DNA from: Verrucomicrobiota bacterium
Lineage (GTDB): Bacteria; Verrucomicrobiota; Verrucomicrobiia; CAIQCK01
DNA length: 40,394 nt
NCBI GenBank assembly: GCA_026397915.1
Contig: JAPLTX010000013.1
Location: 1 to 40,394, forward strand
Direction: 5' to 3'
Part shown: one piece after another, positions 31,831-39,891 of the stretch
How the letters are laid out: every line of letters starts with the position of its first letter
Numbering within the stretch: the first letter of the stretch is position 1
Notes under the pieces: generated by a model
The model's input: only the letters and a program-made list of their open reading frames with translations
Database searches by the model: none
What the model was told of the DNA's origin: nothing
Made by a program: the position numbers and the translations under genes

Positions 31831-32889
31831 ATGAAACCATCGAATCTCTTGATTGCGTCCGTATCCTTGGTGTTTGCGATGGCCACTGGCTACGGCCAGC
31901 CGGACGAAAAGGCCGTGGCCATCACTGAGGCGATCCACAAGAATATCACGTCCAAGTCCGACGTGAAAGATGCCGCGCAGATGAAGGAATACAGCGTCAC
32001 CATTCCCGGCTCGGAAGAGAAGTTTACGATGGCGCCGATCGCCGCCGGCGAGTTCACCATGGGCAGTCCCGACAGCGAGCCCGGCCATAAACCGGAGGAA
32101 GGTCCGCAGCACACCGCAAAGATCAGCCCGTTCTGGATGGGGAAACACTTGGTCACTTGGAACGAATACGAGCTGTTCATGCTGCCGGAGGAAGAGAAGA
32201 AGACACGCGCCGCGCACAAAACCGACGCCGAGGCTGACAAGGTGGCGGATGCCATTGCGCGTCCCTCGCAGCCCTATGTGGACATGACGTTCGGCATGGG
32301 CCGCGACGGTTTTCCAGCGCTCAGCATGACGCAGCACGCGGCGTCACAGTATTGCAAATGGCTTAGCGCCAAGACCGGCCAGTTCTACCGGCTGCCGACC
32401 GAAGCGGAGTGGGAGTATGCCTGCCGCGCTGGCACCAAGACCGCGTATTTCTTCGGCAACGATCCGTCCAAGCTCGATGAGTATGCGTGGTGTGCCAAGA
32501 ACTGCGGTGGCGCCACCAAGAAAGTCGGCCAGAAGAAACCGAACCCGTGGGGTCTTTACGACATGCACGGCCTGCTCTGGCAGTGGACGCTCGATCAACA
32601 GGTGCCTTACACCAAAGACGCCCAGACCGATCCGTGGGTCAAGCCCACCAAGCCCTATCCGCACGCCACTCGCGGCGGTTCCTGGCAAGACGAACCGGAA
32701 ATCCTCCGCAGCGCCGCGCGCCGCGGATCTGATCCGATGTGGAAGGTTCAAGACCCGCAGTTGCCCAAGAGTATCTGGTATTTCACTGACGCGCAGTTCG
32801 TCGGCTTCCGCATCGTCCGTCCGCTGGCTGTGCCGCCGGCAAAAGAGATACACCACTACTGGCACAGTGGCGTCGAGAACGGCGACTAG
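31831..32889 (+). CDS. secreted SUMF1/FGE-sulfatase-domain protein lacking the catalytic cysteines
   Basis: The predicted protein has 352 residues with a signal peptide (LLIASVSLVFAMATGYGQ). From about residue 65 it follows the formylglycine-generating-enzyme fold: IAAGEFTMGSPDSEPGHKPEEGP, FWMGKHLVTWNEYE, YRLPTEAEWEYACRAGT, NPWGLYDMHGLLWQW and RGGSWQDEPEILRSAARRG, ending in FVGFRIVRP. In true FGE the stretch after GGS contains the copper-binding Cys pair; here that stretch has none. It is therefore unlikely to mature the sulfatase at 3813. The fold is also used in ergothioneine synthases and many carbohydrate- or protein-binding proteins. It is divergent from the multihaem cytochrome gene. 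Confidence 0.88.
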   Translation: MKPSNLLIASVSLVFAMATGYGQPDEKAVAITEAIHKNITSKSDVKDAAQMKEYSVTIPGSEEKFTMAPIAAGEFTMGSPDSEPGHKPEEGPQHTAKISPFWMGKHLVTWNEYELFMLPEEEKKTRAAHKTDAEADKVADAIARPSQPYVDMTFGMGRDGFPALSMTQHAASQYCKWLSAKTGQFYRLPTEAEWEYACRAGTKTAYFFGNDPSKLDEYAWCAKNCGGATKKVGQKKPNPWGLYDMHGLLWQWTLDQQVPYTKDAQTDPWVKPTKPYPHATRGGSWQDEPEILRSAARRGSDPMWKVQDPQLPKSIWYFTDAQFVGFRIVRPLAVPPAKEIHHYWHSGVENGD

Positions 32890-32906
32890 GAAAACACCAG
32901 CCGCGA

Positions 32907-33929
32907 TTACGGCCTTTCGCAAAACTTCGCAAAGCCGGGCGACTCGAAGGTCTCGACCTTGTCGCCGGGCTTGCGCGCGATGAAAACCTCCGCGCCGGGC
33001 GTTGATTTCACCAACTTCAGCCCCGCTTTTGGTCCGAGCACGCTGACGGAAGTGGACAAGCCATCGGCGGTGATGCCGTCAGGCGCGATCACAAGCACCT
33101 GACAGTGATCGGTCAGGCCAATGCCGGTGCGCGGATTCACAACGTGCGAGTAGCGTTTGCCGCCGATTTCCAGAAACTGGAAGAAGTCGCCGGACGTTGA
33201 CAACGCCGCGCGCGACAGGATGACGTAGCGGGTTGGTTCCTTCGCCGCGTCGAATGACTCCAGCGGCGGCACGGCAATGCGCCAGCCGGGCTTGCCGGGC
33301 GGCGGATCGCTCATGGCCATGTTGCCACCGCCAACCACCAATGCGCTGACGATGCCGCGTTCGCGCAACACCTCGACCGCTTCGCCAACCGCGTAGCCTT
33401 TCGCGATCGCGCCGAGATCGAGCCGCATGTTCGGCACAAGCAGCTTCGCCGTGTGGCGCTTCGGATCGAGCAGGATATTCTTGTAACCGACAGCCCTTCT
33501 CGCTTCCGCCAGCGCTGCCGGATCAGGCAGTCGGTGCTCGCGCCGCGCCTTGCGCCACAGCCAGACGCACGGGCCAACCGTCACGTCGAACGCACCGTTG
33601 CTTCGCCTGGAAAATTCCTGCGCCCGCGACAGCACGAACCACAACCGTTCGCTCAACGCCACCGCCTGTCCGCTGCCCGACGTGCGCGCGAGCCGGCTCA
33701 ACTCGCTGTCCGGCTCATAGTCGCTCATGATGGCGTTGATTTCCTTGATCCGGCGGAACGCCGCGTTCACGGCTTCCTCGGCCGTCTTCTCGTCCGCCGC
33801 ATACAACACGATCTGGAACCGCATCCCCATCTGCGGCCGGGAGAACTCAAATCGCTCCAGAGCTACCACCGCAGACGGCGCGAGGCACAGCAGCGCGAGC
33901 AGCAAACTGAAAAAACGGGCTTGTCTCAT
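32907..33929 (-). CDS. apbE: FAD:protein FMN transferase (ApbE family)
   Basis: The predicted protein has 340 residues from ATG 33929, where a signal peptide (FFSLLLALLCLAPSAVVA) starts; the frame is open to 34643 but the extra part overlaps an opposite-strand gene. Family motifs are MGMRFQIVLYA, INAIMSDYEPDSELSRL, NGAFDVTVGPCVWLW, LDLGAIAKGYAVGEAV, the GGGNMAM loop and SHVVNPRTGIGLTDH. ApbE enzymes attach FMN covalently to Ser or Thr of periplasmic redox proteins such as NqrB/C, RnfG and extracellular electron-transfer flavoproteins. No such target gene is visible in this window. It converges with the FGE-fold gene (17 nt apart). The nearby multihaem cytochrome makes a role in respiratory electron transfer plausible, but this is inference. 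Confidence 0.93.
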   Translation of the reverse strand: MRQARFFSLLLALLCLAPSAVVALERFEFSRPQMGMRFQIVLYAADEKTAEEAVNAAFRRIKEINAIMSDYEPDSELSRLARTSGSGQAVALSERLWFVLSRAQEFSRRSNGAFDVTVGPCVWLWRKARREHRLPDPAALAEARRAVGYKNILLDPKRHTAKLLVPNMRLDLGAIAKGYAVGEAVEVLRERGIVSALVVGGGNMAMSDPPPGKPGWRIAVPPLESFDAAKEPTRYVILSRAALSTSGDFFQFLEIGGKRYSHVVNPRTGIGLTDHCQVLVIAPDGITADGLSTSVSVLGPKAGLKLVKSTPGAEVFIARKPGDKVETFESPGFAKFCERP

Positions 33930-34010
33930 GAGCAGCTTTAGTTTCGACTTCCCGCGTCGCGCTGCAAGGGCGAAATTATCGCCGTAGTTCAAATTGTAGG
34001 AGAACGCATC

Positions 34011-34859
34011 ATGCCTATTCGATTCGGCGGTCCCGTGTTTCTGAAATCCAAAGACCCGGCGGAGCTGGCGCGCGAGCATCGGCGGTTGGGCTATCGCGCA
34101 GCGTATTGTCCGCGGCCAGCCTTCGACGATCCGAGTTGCGACAATCTCAAGAAGGTTGCCGAGGCGTTCGCGAAAGAGGATGTCGTCATCGCTGAGGTTG
34201 GCGCGTGGTGCAATGCCATGCATCCTGACACGGCTACGCGAGAGAAGAACATCAATCTCATCATCGGCCGGCTCGATCTGGCCGATCGGCTCGGCGCGCT
34301 GTGCGCGGTGGACTACTCCGGTTCGTTCAGCCCGGACCATCCGGCCGGGCCGCATCCCGACGACCTGACCGAAAAAGCGTTCACCCTCGTCGTCGCAAAC
34401 ACGCGGCGGATCATAGACACCGTCAAACCAAAGCGGGCGAAGTTCTGCCTGGAGATGATGCAGTGGGCGTGGCCCGACTCGCCCGACGCGTATTTGCGGC
34501 TCATCAAGGCCGTGGACCGCCCGGCGTTTGGCGTGCATCTGGACGCAACCAACATCATCAACTGCCCGCGCGCTTACTACGACACCGCCGCGGTCATCAA
34601 CGACTGCATCCGCAAGCTGGGCCCGCACATCGTCAGCGCGCACGCGAAGGACGTGACGATGACGCCGGAGATGCTGGTGACGCTACGTGAGACGCGGCCC
34701 GGCACCGGCCGGCTCGACTACCGCGCATATCTGAAAGGGTTGGCGTCGCTATCCCACGATGTGCCGTTGATGCTGGAGCACTTGAAGACGGCAGAGGAAT
34801 ATGCCGCGGCGGCGGAACACATCCGCGGCGTAGCTAAAGAGTGCAGCGTGGCGCTGTGA
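34011..34859 (+). CDS. sugar phosphate isomerase/epimerase-like TIM-barrel protein
   Basis: The predicted protein has 282 residues, cytoplasmic, with TAGGAG 8 nt before the ATG at 34011. It has the xylose-isomerase-like (AP endonuclease 2) layout: EVGAWCNAMHPD, an FCLEMMQWAWPDSP segment with a metal-ligand Glu, VHLDATNIINCPRAYYD with His and Asp ligands, IVSAHAKDVTM with His/Lys/Asp, and GTGRLDYRAYLKGL near the end. These fit a metal-dependent isomerase or epimerase of sugars or inositols. The exact substrate cannot be derived. It is divergent from apbE (81 bp) and converges with a lipoprotein gene. Confidence 0.88.
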   Translation: MPIRFGGPVFLKSKDPAELAREHRRLGYRAAYCPRPAFDDPSCDNLKKVAEAFAKEDVVIAEVGAWCNAMHPDTATREKNINLIIGRLDLADRLGALCAVDYSGSFSPDHPAGPHPDDLTEKAFTLVVANTRRIIDTVKPKRAKFCLEMMQWAWPDSPDAYLRLIKAVDRPAFGVHLDATNIINCPRAYYDTAAVINDCIRKLGPHIVSAHAKDVTMTPEMLVTLRETRPGTGRLDYRAYLKGLASLSHDVPLMLEHLKTAEEYAAAAEHIRGVAKECSVAL

Positions 34860-34862
34860 CGT

Positions 34863-34885
34863 GGCGCAGGCAACACCCTGCCGCC
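34863..34885. terminator. hairpin between convergent genes
   Basis: GGCGCAGG (34863-34870) pairs with CCTGCCGCC (34877-34885) with one bulged C and a 6-nt loop. It lies in the 30-bp gap between the isomerase stop and the lipoprotein stop, so it may end transcription from both sides. No T-run follows. Confidence 0.4.
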
Positions 34886-34889
34886 GCTC

Positions 34890-35369
34890 TTACGAACCAG
34901 CCGACACGGAGAGTTGGACCAAGGCCCCGTTGTCCTCTTTGGCGACGACCACCGCGCACTGGCGGCCGGCCTTATTGGCTGTGACCATGCTCGTGTCGCC
35001 CATGTTCATGGTGGTGCCAATCTCCCACCCCTGGCTTTTCAACTGGTCCTGATAGAACTTGGCGGCGTCGGCAATAGAAGCGGCCACATGGAGATGCACG
35101 ACGAGTTGCGCGCCTTGCGAGGCGGCCATTTTCACGACGGCACCTTTGTAGATGGGCACGTCCTTCGGAAAGTTGTCAGGCAGCGCGACGCCTTTGTCGC
35201 CTGTCGCCATCTTGAGTTTTCCTTCCTTGGTGGTCACCTCGTAGGTGGCTTGGCCGCTTTTCTCCTCGATCTTCACTTTGCCGTCTTTGGTTTCGTAGGT
35301 GGAACTCTTGCCGCAGCCGAACGAGAGCGCAAGCAGGACAGTCAGACTCACGACGATTTTCTGTGACAT
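34890..35369 (-). CDS. lipoprotein of unknown function
   Basis: The predicted protein has 159 residues. ATG 35369 has AGGAG 8 nt upstream; the frame extends to 35414 without support. The N-terminus is a lipoprotein signal with lipobox LSFGC (Cys19). Residues 22-60 form a short beta-rich stretch with alternating Lys/Glu (YETKDGKVKIEEKSG, YEVTTKEGKLKMATG). The remainder (FPKDVPIYKGAVVKMAASQGA, AAKFYQDQLKSQGWEIGTT) looks like the small alpha/beta domain found in many predicted exported proteins that combine IYPGA-like motifs with a helix and a GW segment. The function is unknown. The protein should be anchored in a membrane facing the periplasm. Confidence 0.85.
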   Translation of the reverse strand: MSQKIVVSLTVLLALSFGCGKSSTYETKDGKVKIEEKSGQATYEVTTKEGKLKMATGDKGVALPDNFPKDVPIYKGAVVKMAASQGAQLVVHLHVAASIADAAKFYQDQLKSQGWEIGTTMNMGDTSMVTANKAGRQCAVVVAKEDNGALVQLSVSAGS

Positions 35370-35589
35370 AAACTGGGCTCCTATATTGAGTTGGTTCAGG
35401 TCGTTGCCGGACAATCTACACGCAGTTTCCGTCGCGAGCTAATGGATTCGGGCAATCAAACCGGTCGCCTCGCAAGGGTGCCAATTGGTCTTGCTGAGGT
35501 GTGACCATACCAGCCGGCGTCGCACGACAGCCATTTTTCGACTATTCTTCGTTCTTCACTCGCCGGGGTTCTCCCGCTAGGCTGCGGTT

Positions 35590-36699
35590 GTGCGATTGAC
35601 GGACCGCTATATCCTTCGGGAGTTTCTGACGGCGTTCGGCTACTGCCTGCTGGCGTTTGTGCTGATGCAGGTGGTGTTCGACATGTTCCAATCGCTGCGC
35701 GAGTTTCTTGATTGCGGTTCTCCGACACTGACGATCGTGACGTATTACTTGCTGATCCTGCCGAGCGCGGTCGCCTCAACGCTGCCGGCGGCGATTTTCT
35801 TCGGGTTGGTCTTCGCGCTCGTCACCATGTCCAAGAACAACGAACTGACCGCGATGCGCGCCGCGGGCCAGAGCCTGTTGCGGAGCAGCCTGGGAGTGAT
35901 CACAGTCGCGCTGGCGATGGGCGTGGGTCTGTTCGTGATCAATGAAGTGCTGGTGCCGACCTCCGCGGAACGGGCGGCGGAATTGCTCAGCCAGCAAAAA
36001 GTTCTCTCGATGGTTGGCCGCGGCTCGGTCAGCGAGGCGGACGCCTTCACGATGACCAATCTCACCTACGTGAACAACCGCGAGGAACGCAAATGGTTGT
36101 TCCGCGTCTTCAACACCAAGACGCTGTCAGGCGAGAATGTGGATCTTCACTGCCAGACCCGCGGCCAGCCCGAACAGGCCATCAATGCCGGGTTCGCCTA
36201 CTGGCTGGGTGACCACTGGTTGTTCCAAGACGTGAAGGTCATCTCTTACCCGGCGGACAATTCGCAAGGCACGGGCATCATCCAGAAGTTTTATCCGCGG
36301 TGGGAGAGTCCCGCGATCAACGACCTGCCGGAAGATATGATGCTGTTCTCCAAGAAAGAGCCGGAGTTCATGACCATCCGTCAGGTGCGCCGCTACCTGG
36401 AGTTGCACCCCAAGGAGGAATTGGCCAAGTTTCGCGTCAGCCTCCAGCAACGCCACGCTTTTCCCTGGTCGTGCGTCGTCGCGTGCCTGATGGCCATCCC
36501 GCTCGGCGCGGGCACCAGCCGGCGCAGCGCGCTCGCGGGCGTCGCCTCGGCGATGGCGCGTTTCGTCCTTTATTTCATCCTTTATTATATAGGCGTGAAG
36601 CTCGGAAAAACCGGCAGGCTGGACCCGGTCGTTGCCGTCTGGGCGGCCAACGGGGTCTTCACCGTCGTCGGCGCGTTCATGATGTGGCGCATACGGTGA
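35590..36699 (+). CDS. LptF/LptG-family permease of LPS transport
   Basis: The predicted protein has 369 residues. It starts with GTG at 35590; the typical LptF/G opening RLTDRYILREFLTAF follows at once. Three N-terminal membrane helices (LLAFVLMQVVFDMFQ, TYYLLILPSAVASTLPAAIFFGL, GVITVALAMGVGLFVINEVLVP), a periplasmic beta-jellyroll (about 125-260) and three C-terminal helices (FPWSCVVACLMAIPLGAG, FVLYFILYYIGVKLG, AVWAANGVFTVVGAFMM) complete the family pattern. KNNELTAMRAAG is the coupling region toward LptB. Together with LptB and a partner permease it lifts LPS from the inner membrane. A solitary lptF or lptG in this position implies that the partner is elsewhere. Confidence 0.93.
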   Translation: MRLTDRYILREFLTAFGYCLLAFVLMQVVFDMFQSLREFLDCGSPTLTIVTYYLLILPSAVASTLPAAIFFGLVFALVTMSKNNELTAMRAAGQSLLRSSLGVITVALAMGVGLFVINEVLVPTSAERAAELLSQQKVLSMVGRGSVSEADAFTMTNLTYVNNREERKWLFRVFNTKTLSGENVDLHCQTRGQPEQAINAGFAYWLGDHWLFQDVKVISYPADNSQGTGIIQKFYPRWESPAINDLPEDMMLFSKKEPEFMTIRQVRRYLELHPKEELAKFRVSLQQRHAFPWSCVVACLMAIPLGAGTSRRSALAGVASAMARFVLYFILYYIGVKLGKTGRLDPVVAVWAANGVFTVVGAFMMWRIR

Positions 36700-36703
36700 C
36701 GGC

Positions 36704-36722
36704 GCGTGACAAACGCTCACGC
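36704..36722. terminator. short hairpin after the LptF/G gene
   Basis: GCGTGA (36704-36709) pairs with TCACGC (36717-36722) across a 7-nt loop, four bases after the stop codon. No T-run is present, so a role in termination is only possible. The remaining 117 bp up to the next gene hold nothing recognisable. Confidence 0.25.
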
Positions 36723-36839
36723 CACCGGTTGACTTGGAACGCAGTTCCGAAAGCCTTCGACCACCTCCGCAAGCAGTGGAACGAGGCGAAGATTTGAGAA
36801 GCTAGCCCGCCCGTTGACGCAGGCCAACGACCGGCAGGA

Positions 36840-37517
36840 TCAGATCTTCTCGCCGCCGCTCGCGATCTTCTGGAGACGCGTGCGGTTGAGGATGCGGATT
36901 GCGTTGCCGCGGTAGGTGAGGATGCGATGTTCCGCCAGCCGGTGCAGCAGCCGCGAGAGCGTCTCCTTCGTTGTGCCAAGAATCTGCGCCAGCATCGTCT
37001 TGCTGATGCCAGTCTTGATCGGCTTGCCCGGCTCGGCGGGCAGACTCAGCACGTAACCGGCGAACCGCGCCGGCACTTCCTTTAGTGTCAGGTCGGTCAG
37101 CGCGTCGCGCATCCGGGCCAGCCACTTCACCATGGTGCCCATGATCCTGAAACTTAGCCGCGGATCGCGCGCGAGCAGTTGCTTGAAGCCGTTCTTGTCT
37201 ATCGCCACCACCGTCGTGGGCGACGTCAGCGCCTCAGCCGCCGCCGGATACGTCTCCATGAACATCGCCGCCTCCGCAAACACCTCGCCACCCGGCACGA
37301 CGTGAATAACCTGCTCCCGCCCGTCCGGCGCGACGCGATAGACTTTCACCGAGCCGGTCACGACGAGAAAAAACCCGCGCGACGACTCGCCTTCGTTGAA
37401 AATGGTTTGTCCTTTCCGGTATTCCTTCGACACAGCGATTCGTTGCACCGCGTCCAAGTCCACTCCCTCCAGGTCAGAGAACAACCGACAGCTTCGCAGC
37501 AGGTAGGTGAGGTTCAT
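36840..37517 (-). CDS. Crp/Fnr-family transcription regulator
   Basis: The predicted protein has 225 residues from ATG 37517 (a GTG at 37529 is in frame). Residues 10-125 are a cupin-like sensor domain (FNEGESSRGFFLVVTGSVKVYRVAPDGREQVI, PGGEVFAEAAMFMETYPAAAEAL). The Arg/Ser pattern needed for cAMP binding is not conserved, and there is no N-terminal cysteine cluster as in Fnr. The ligand is therefore unknown, as in Dnr-type sensors. The C-terminal winged helix carries ISKTMLAQILGTTKETLSRLLHRL. It is divergent from the radical SAM gene with 125 bp between starts and may control it; I saw no clear TTGAT-N4-ATCAA box there. Confidence 0.92.
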   Translation of the reverse strand: MNLTYLLRSCRLFSDLEGVDLDAVQRIAVSKEYRKGQTIFNEGESSRGFFLVVTGSVKVYRVAPDGREQVIHVVPGGEVFAEAAMFMETYPAAAEALTSPTTVVAIDKNGFKQLLARDPRLSFRIMGTMVKWLARMRDALTDLTLKEVPARFAGYVLSLPAEPGKPIKTGISKTMLAQILGTTKETLSRLLHRLAEHRILTYRGNAIRILNRTRLQKIASGGEKI

Positions 37518-37641
37518 CGTTGGCCGCACGGTCTATCACGAACTTGGCACCACGAAAACCAAATTCGACGTGGCCACCTCGTGCTGGACAAGCGAGTTTT
37601 TCAAGCGATAGTAGGCCGCTAAAAGCAAATCGAACAAACGG

Positions 37642-38754
37642 ATGAATCAGGAAGCTCATAACGAAAACGAACTGCGGCTGCTGTTCTGGGAAACGACAGC
37701 GGGCTGCAACCTCGAATGTGTCCATTGCCGCCGCCTCGACGTCGCTCAACAGCTCATGCAGAGCGACATGCAAACCGAGCGCGCGCTCCAGTTCGTCCGC
37801 GAGCTGGCGAGCTTCGCCAAACCCATCCTCGTGCTTTCCGGCGGTGAACCGCTCTTCCGGCCCGACATCTTCCAAATTGCCACCGAGGCGAAGAGCAACG
37901 GCTTGGCTGTGGCGCTCGCCACCAACGGCACACTCATTGACGAGCACATGGCCGGGCGCATCGTGGACGCCGGCATCCGCCGCGTCTCCATCAGCATTGA
38001 CGGCGCGGACGAGACGACGCACGACGATTTCCGCCGTCAGCCAGGCTCACTCGCCGCGGCGCTGCGCGGGTTCAAGAACCTCAAGCGTCTCGGCATGAGC
38101 ATGCAGATCAACTGCACGATCACCCGCCACAACGTCCATCAGACCGAGAAGCTCTACGCGATGGCGCTGGAACTTGGCGCCGACGCGCTGCACCTGTTCA
38201 TGCTCGTGCCGGTCGGCTGCGGCGTGCAAATCGCCGAGTCGAACACGCTGCCCGCCGCGGAATACGAGCGGGTGCTGCACTGGCTCTACGACAAGAGCCA
38301 GCTCCGCCAGATGCATGTAAAAGCGACGTGCGCGCCGCATTACTTCCGCGTCGTCCGCCAGCGCGCCGTCGCCGACGGCATCCGTGTCGAGCCGGGCCAC
38401 GGCCACGGCAAGCCGCGCCACGACATGGCCGCCATGACCAAGGGATGTCTCGCCGGCAGCGCGATCTGCTTCGTGTCCCACACCGGTGAGGTTTTCCCGT
38501 GCGGCTACCTGCCATTGAGCGCCGGCAACGTCACCAAGCAGCACATCCGCGACATCTGGGGGCAATCGGAACTGTTCGCCAAGCTGCGCGACCCGGATCA
38601 GCTCGAAGGCAAGTGCGGTTGTTGCGAGTTCAAGCGCATCTGTCTCGGCTGCCGCGCCCGCGCCTACTACGCCGATGGCAATTACATGGCCGAGGAACCT
38701 TTCTGCGTTTACGAGCCGAAGAAGTTGCGCAACGAGAAGCCGTCCGTCAGTTGA
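37642..38754 (+). CDS. radical SAM/SPASM protein of the AhbC/AhbD/NirJ type
   Basis: The predicted protein has 370 residues, cytoplasmic. The 4Fe-4S cluster motif CNLECVHC (Cys22, 26, 29) sits in the WETTAGCNLECVHCRR context that is typical of the alternative haem and haem d1 pathway enzymes. ILVLSGGEPLFRPDI and VSISIDGADETTHD are core radical SAM segments. The C-terminal third holds further cysteines (ICFVS, PCGYLPL, GKCGCCEFKRICLGCRARAY, FCVYEP) that would bind one or two auxiliary clusters, as in SPASM proteins. AhbC/AhbD/NirJ remove side chains from haem precursors. Peptide-modifying SPASM enzymes are the main alternative. A nearby seven-haem cytochrome fits a haem connection, but no other haem gene lies here. 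Confidence 0.85.
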   Translation: MNQEAHNENELRLLFWETTAGCNLECVHCRRLDVAQQLMQSDMQTERALQFVRELASFAKPILVLSGGEPLFRPDIFQIATEAKSNGLAVALATNGTLIDEHMAGRIVDAGIRRVSISIDGADETTHDDFRRQPGSLAAALRGFKNLKRLGMSMQINCTITRHNVHQTEKLYAMALELGADALHLFMLVPVGCGVQIAESNTLPAAEYERVLHWLYDKSQLRQMHVKATCAPHYFRVVRQRAVADGIRVEPGHGHGKPRHDMAAMTKGCLAGSAICFVSHTGEVFPCGYLPLSAGNVTKQHIRDIWGQSELFAKLRDPDQLEGKCGCCEFKRICLGCRARAYYADGNYMAEEPFCVYEPKKLRNEKPSVS

Positions 38755-38826
38755 GATGGCATCGCCGGCGGCGGCATTGTAGAATTCCGCGCAGTTGAAA
38801 TCGTCAACCACACAAGGAAAGACGCC

Positions 38827-39738
38827 ATGAACTTGAACAGGATCAACCGCCGCCAGTTCCTCCACCGCAGCACCGCACTCGCCAGCGCTGCGCTGTTGCC
38901 GCCGTCGTTGCTGCACGCCGCGGAGGTCGCAGCGAAGCGCACCGCCACGGACCAAGTCGCGCTCGGCAGGACTGGACTCAAGATCAGCCGGCTTGGTTTC
39001 GGCGCAGGCTCCAACAGCGGCAATGTCCAGCGCAACCTCGGCCAGGAGACGTTCAACAAACTCATCCGCTACGCCCACGAGCGCGGTATCACCTACATTG
39101 ACTGCGCGCAGAGCTACAAGACGTTCGAGTGGGTCGGCGACGCCATCAAGGGCCTGCCGCGCGAGAAGGTTTTCCTCCAGTCGAAGATCGGCGGCAAGCC
39201 AGAGGACGTGCTCGCCACCATTGACAAGCACCGCAAGGTCTATAATACCGACTACATTGACTCCGTGCTCATCCACTGCATGGTCAAGAACGGCTGGACC
39301 GACGAATGGAAGCGCATCATGGACGGCTTCGACGAGGCCAAGTCGCGCAAGTGGATTCGCGCCAAGGGCGTTTCGTGCCACAGCCTGCCCGCGCTCCAGA
39401 CCGCTGCCGCGTCCAACTGGACCGAGGTGCATCTGGTCCGCATCAACCCGCAGGGCCACGTCGTGGACACGCCGGAGCAGAAGTGGAACGCCACGAGCGA
39501 CGCCACTCGCGTCGGCCCGGTGATGACGGAAATCAAGAAGATGCACGCCAACGGCCACGGTGTCATTGGCATGAAGATCATCGGCAACGGCGACTTCACC
39601 AACGCCGAGGACCGCGAGAAGTCCATCCGCTTCGCCATGTCGCAGCCGGAAATCCACGCCGTCGTCATCGGCTTCAAGAGCACCGCCGAGATAGACGAAG
39701 CCATCGAACGCATCAACCGCGCGCTGGCGGCGGCGTGA
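38827..39738 (+). CDS. Tat-exported aldo/keto reductase
   Basis: The predicted protein has 303 residues. AAGGAAA lies 6 nt before ATG 38827. A twin-arginine signal (NRRQFLHRSTALASAALL) ends near LHAAEV. The reductase barrel then starts with LGRTGLKISRLGFGAGSNSG. The catalytic tetrad of the family can be seen as Asp and Tyr in YIDCAQSYKTFE, Lys in QSKIGG and His in VLIHCM. It reduces carbonyls of sugars or aldehydes with NADPH. Export in folded form with cofactor is implied by the Tat signal, as for the Gfo/Idh/MocA protein at 24519. It starts 72 nt after the radical SAM gene on the same strand; co-transcription is possible. Confidence 0.93.
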   Translation: MNLNRINRRQFLHRSTALASAALLPPSLLHAAEVAAKRTATDQVALGRTGLKISRLGFGAGSNSGNVQRNLGQETFNKLIRYAHERGITYIDCAQSYKTFEWVGDAIKGLPREKVFLQSKIGGKPEDVLATIDKHRKVYNTDYIDSVLIHCMVKNGWTDEWKRIMDGFDEAKSRKWIRAKGVSCHSLPALQTAAASNWTEVHLVRINPQGHVVDTPEQKWNATSDATRVGPVMTEIKKMHANGHGVIGMKIIGNGDFTNAEDREKSIRFAMSQPEIHAVVIGFKSTAEIDEAIERINRALAAA

Positions 39739-39891
39739 TGTTTGGCGTAATGCCGACGGTGGATTGCGACCGCCGGGCGCGATTCGGCCGTTTGACTTTG
39801 CGGTGAACTGTGGTTTGTTTGCGCACACCGTTAAGGACCAGGATGGTGTTGGGTAGTTCAAACTGAAAACACTAATTGGAGGCTAAACACA

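Noticed and set aside
31831..32889. Formylglycine-generating enzyme for the window's sulfatase
   Set aside because: The cysteine pair needed for copper binding is absent from the C-terminal motif.
32907..34643. Extended 578-codon version of the ApbE gene
   Set aside because: A signal peptide begins at 33929, and the extra region overlaps the opposite-strand isomerase gene.
36720..36797. Possible small gene after the LptF/G permease
   Set aside because: A short open stretch reads plausibly but has no start codon in frame after the permease stop and no ribosome site.
39792..39820. Promoter for the peroxiredoxin gene
   Set aside because: TTGACT is good, but the box 17 bp later (TTGTTT) matches poorly, and no OxyR-type site was recognisable.
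38047..39861. Long minus-strand frame (604 codons) opposite the radical SAM and aldo/keto reductase genes
   Set aside because: It spans two well-supported opposite genes and their gap, and lacks domains, so it is a compositional artefact.
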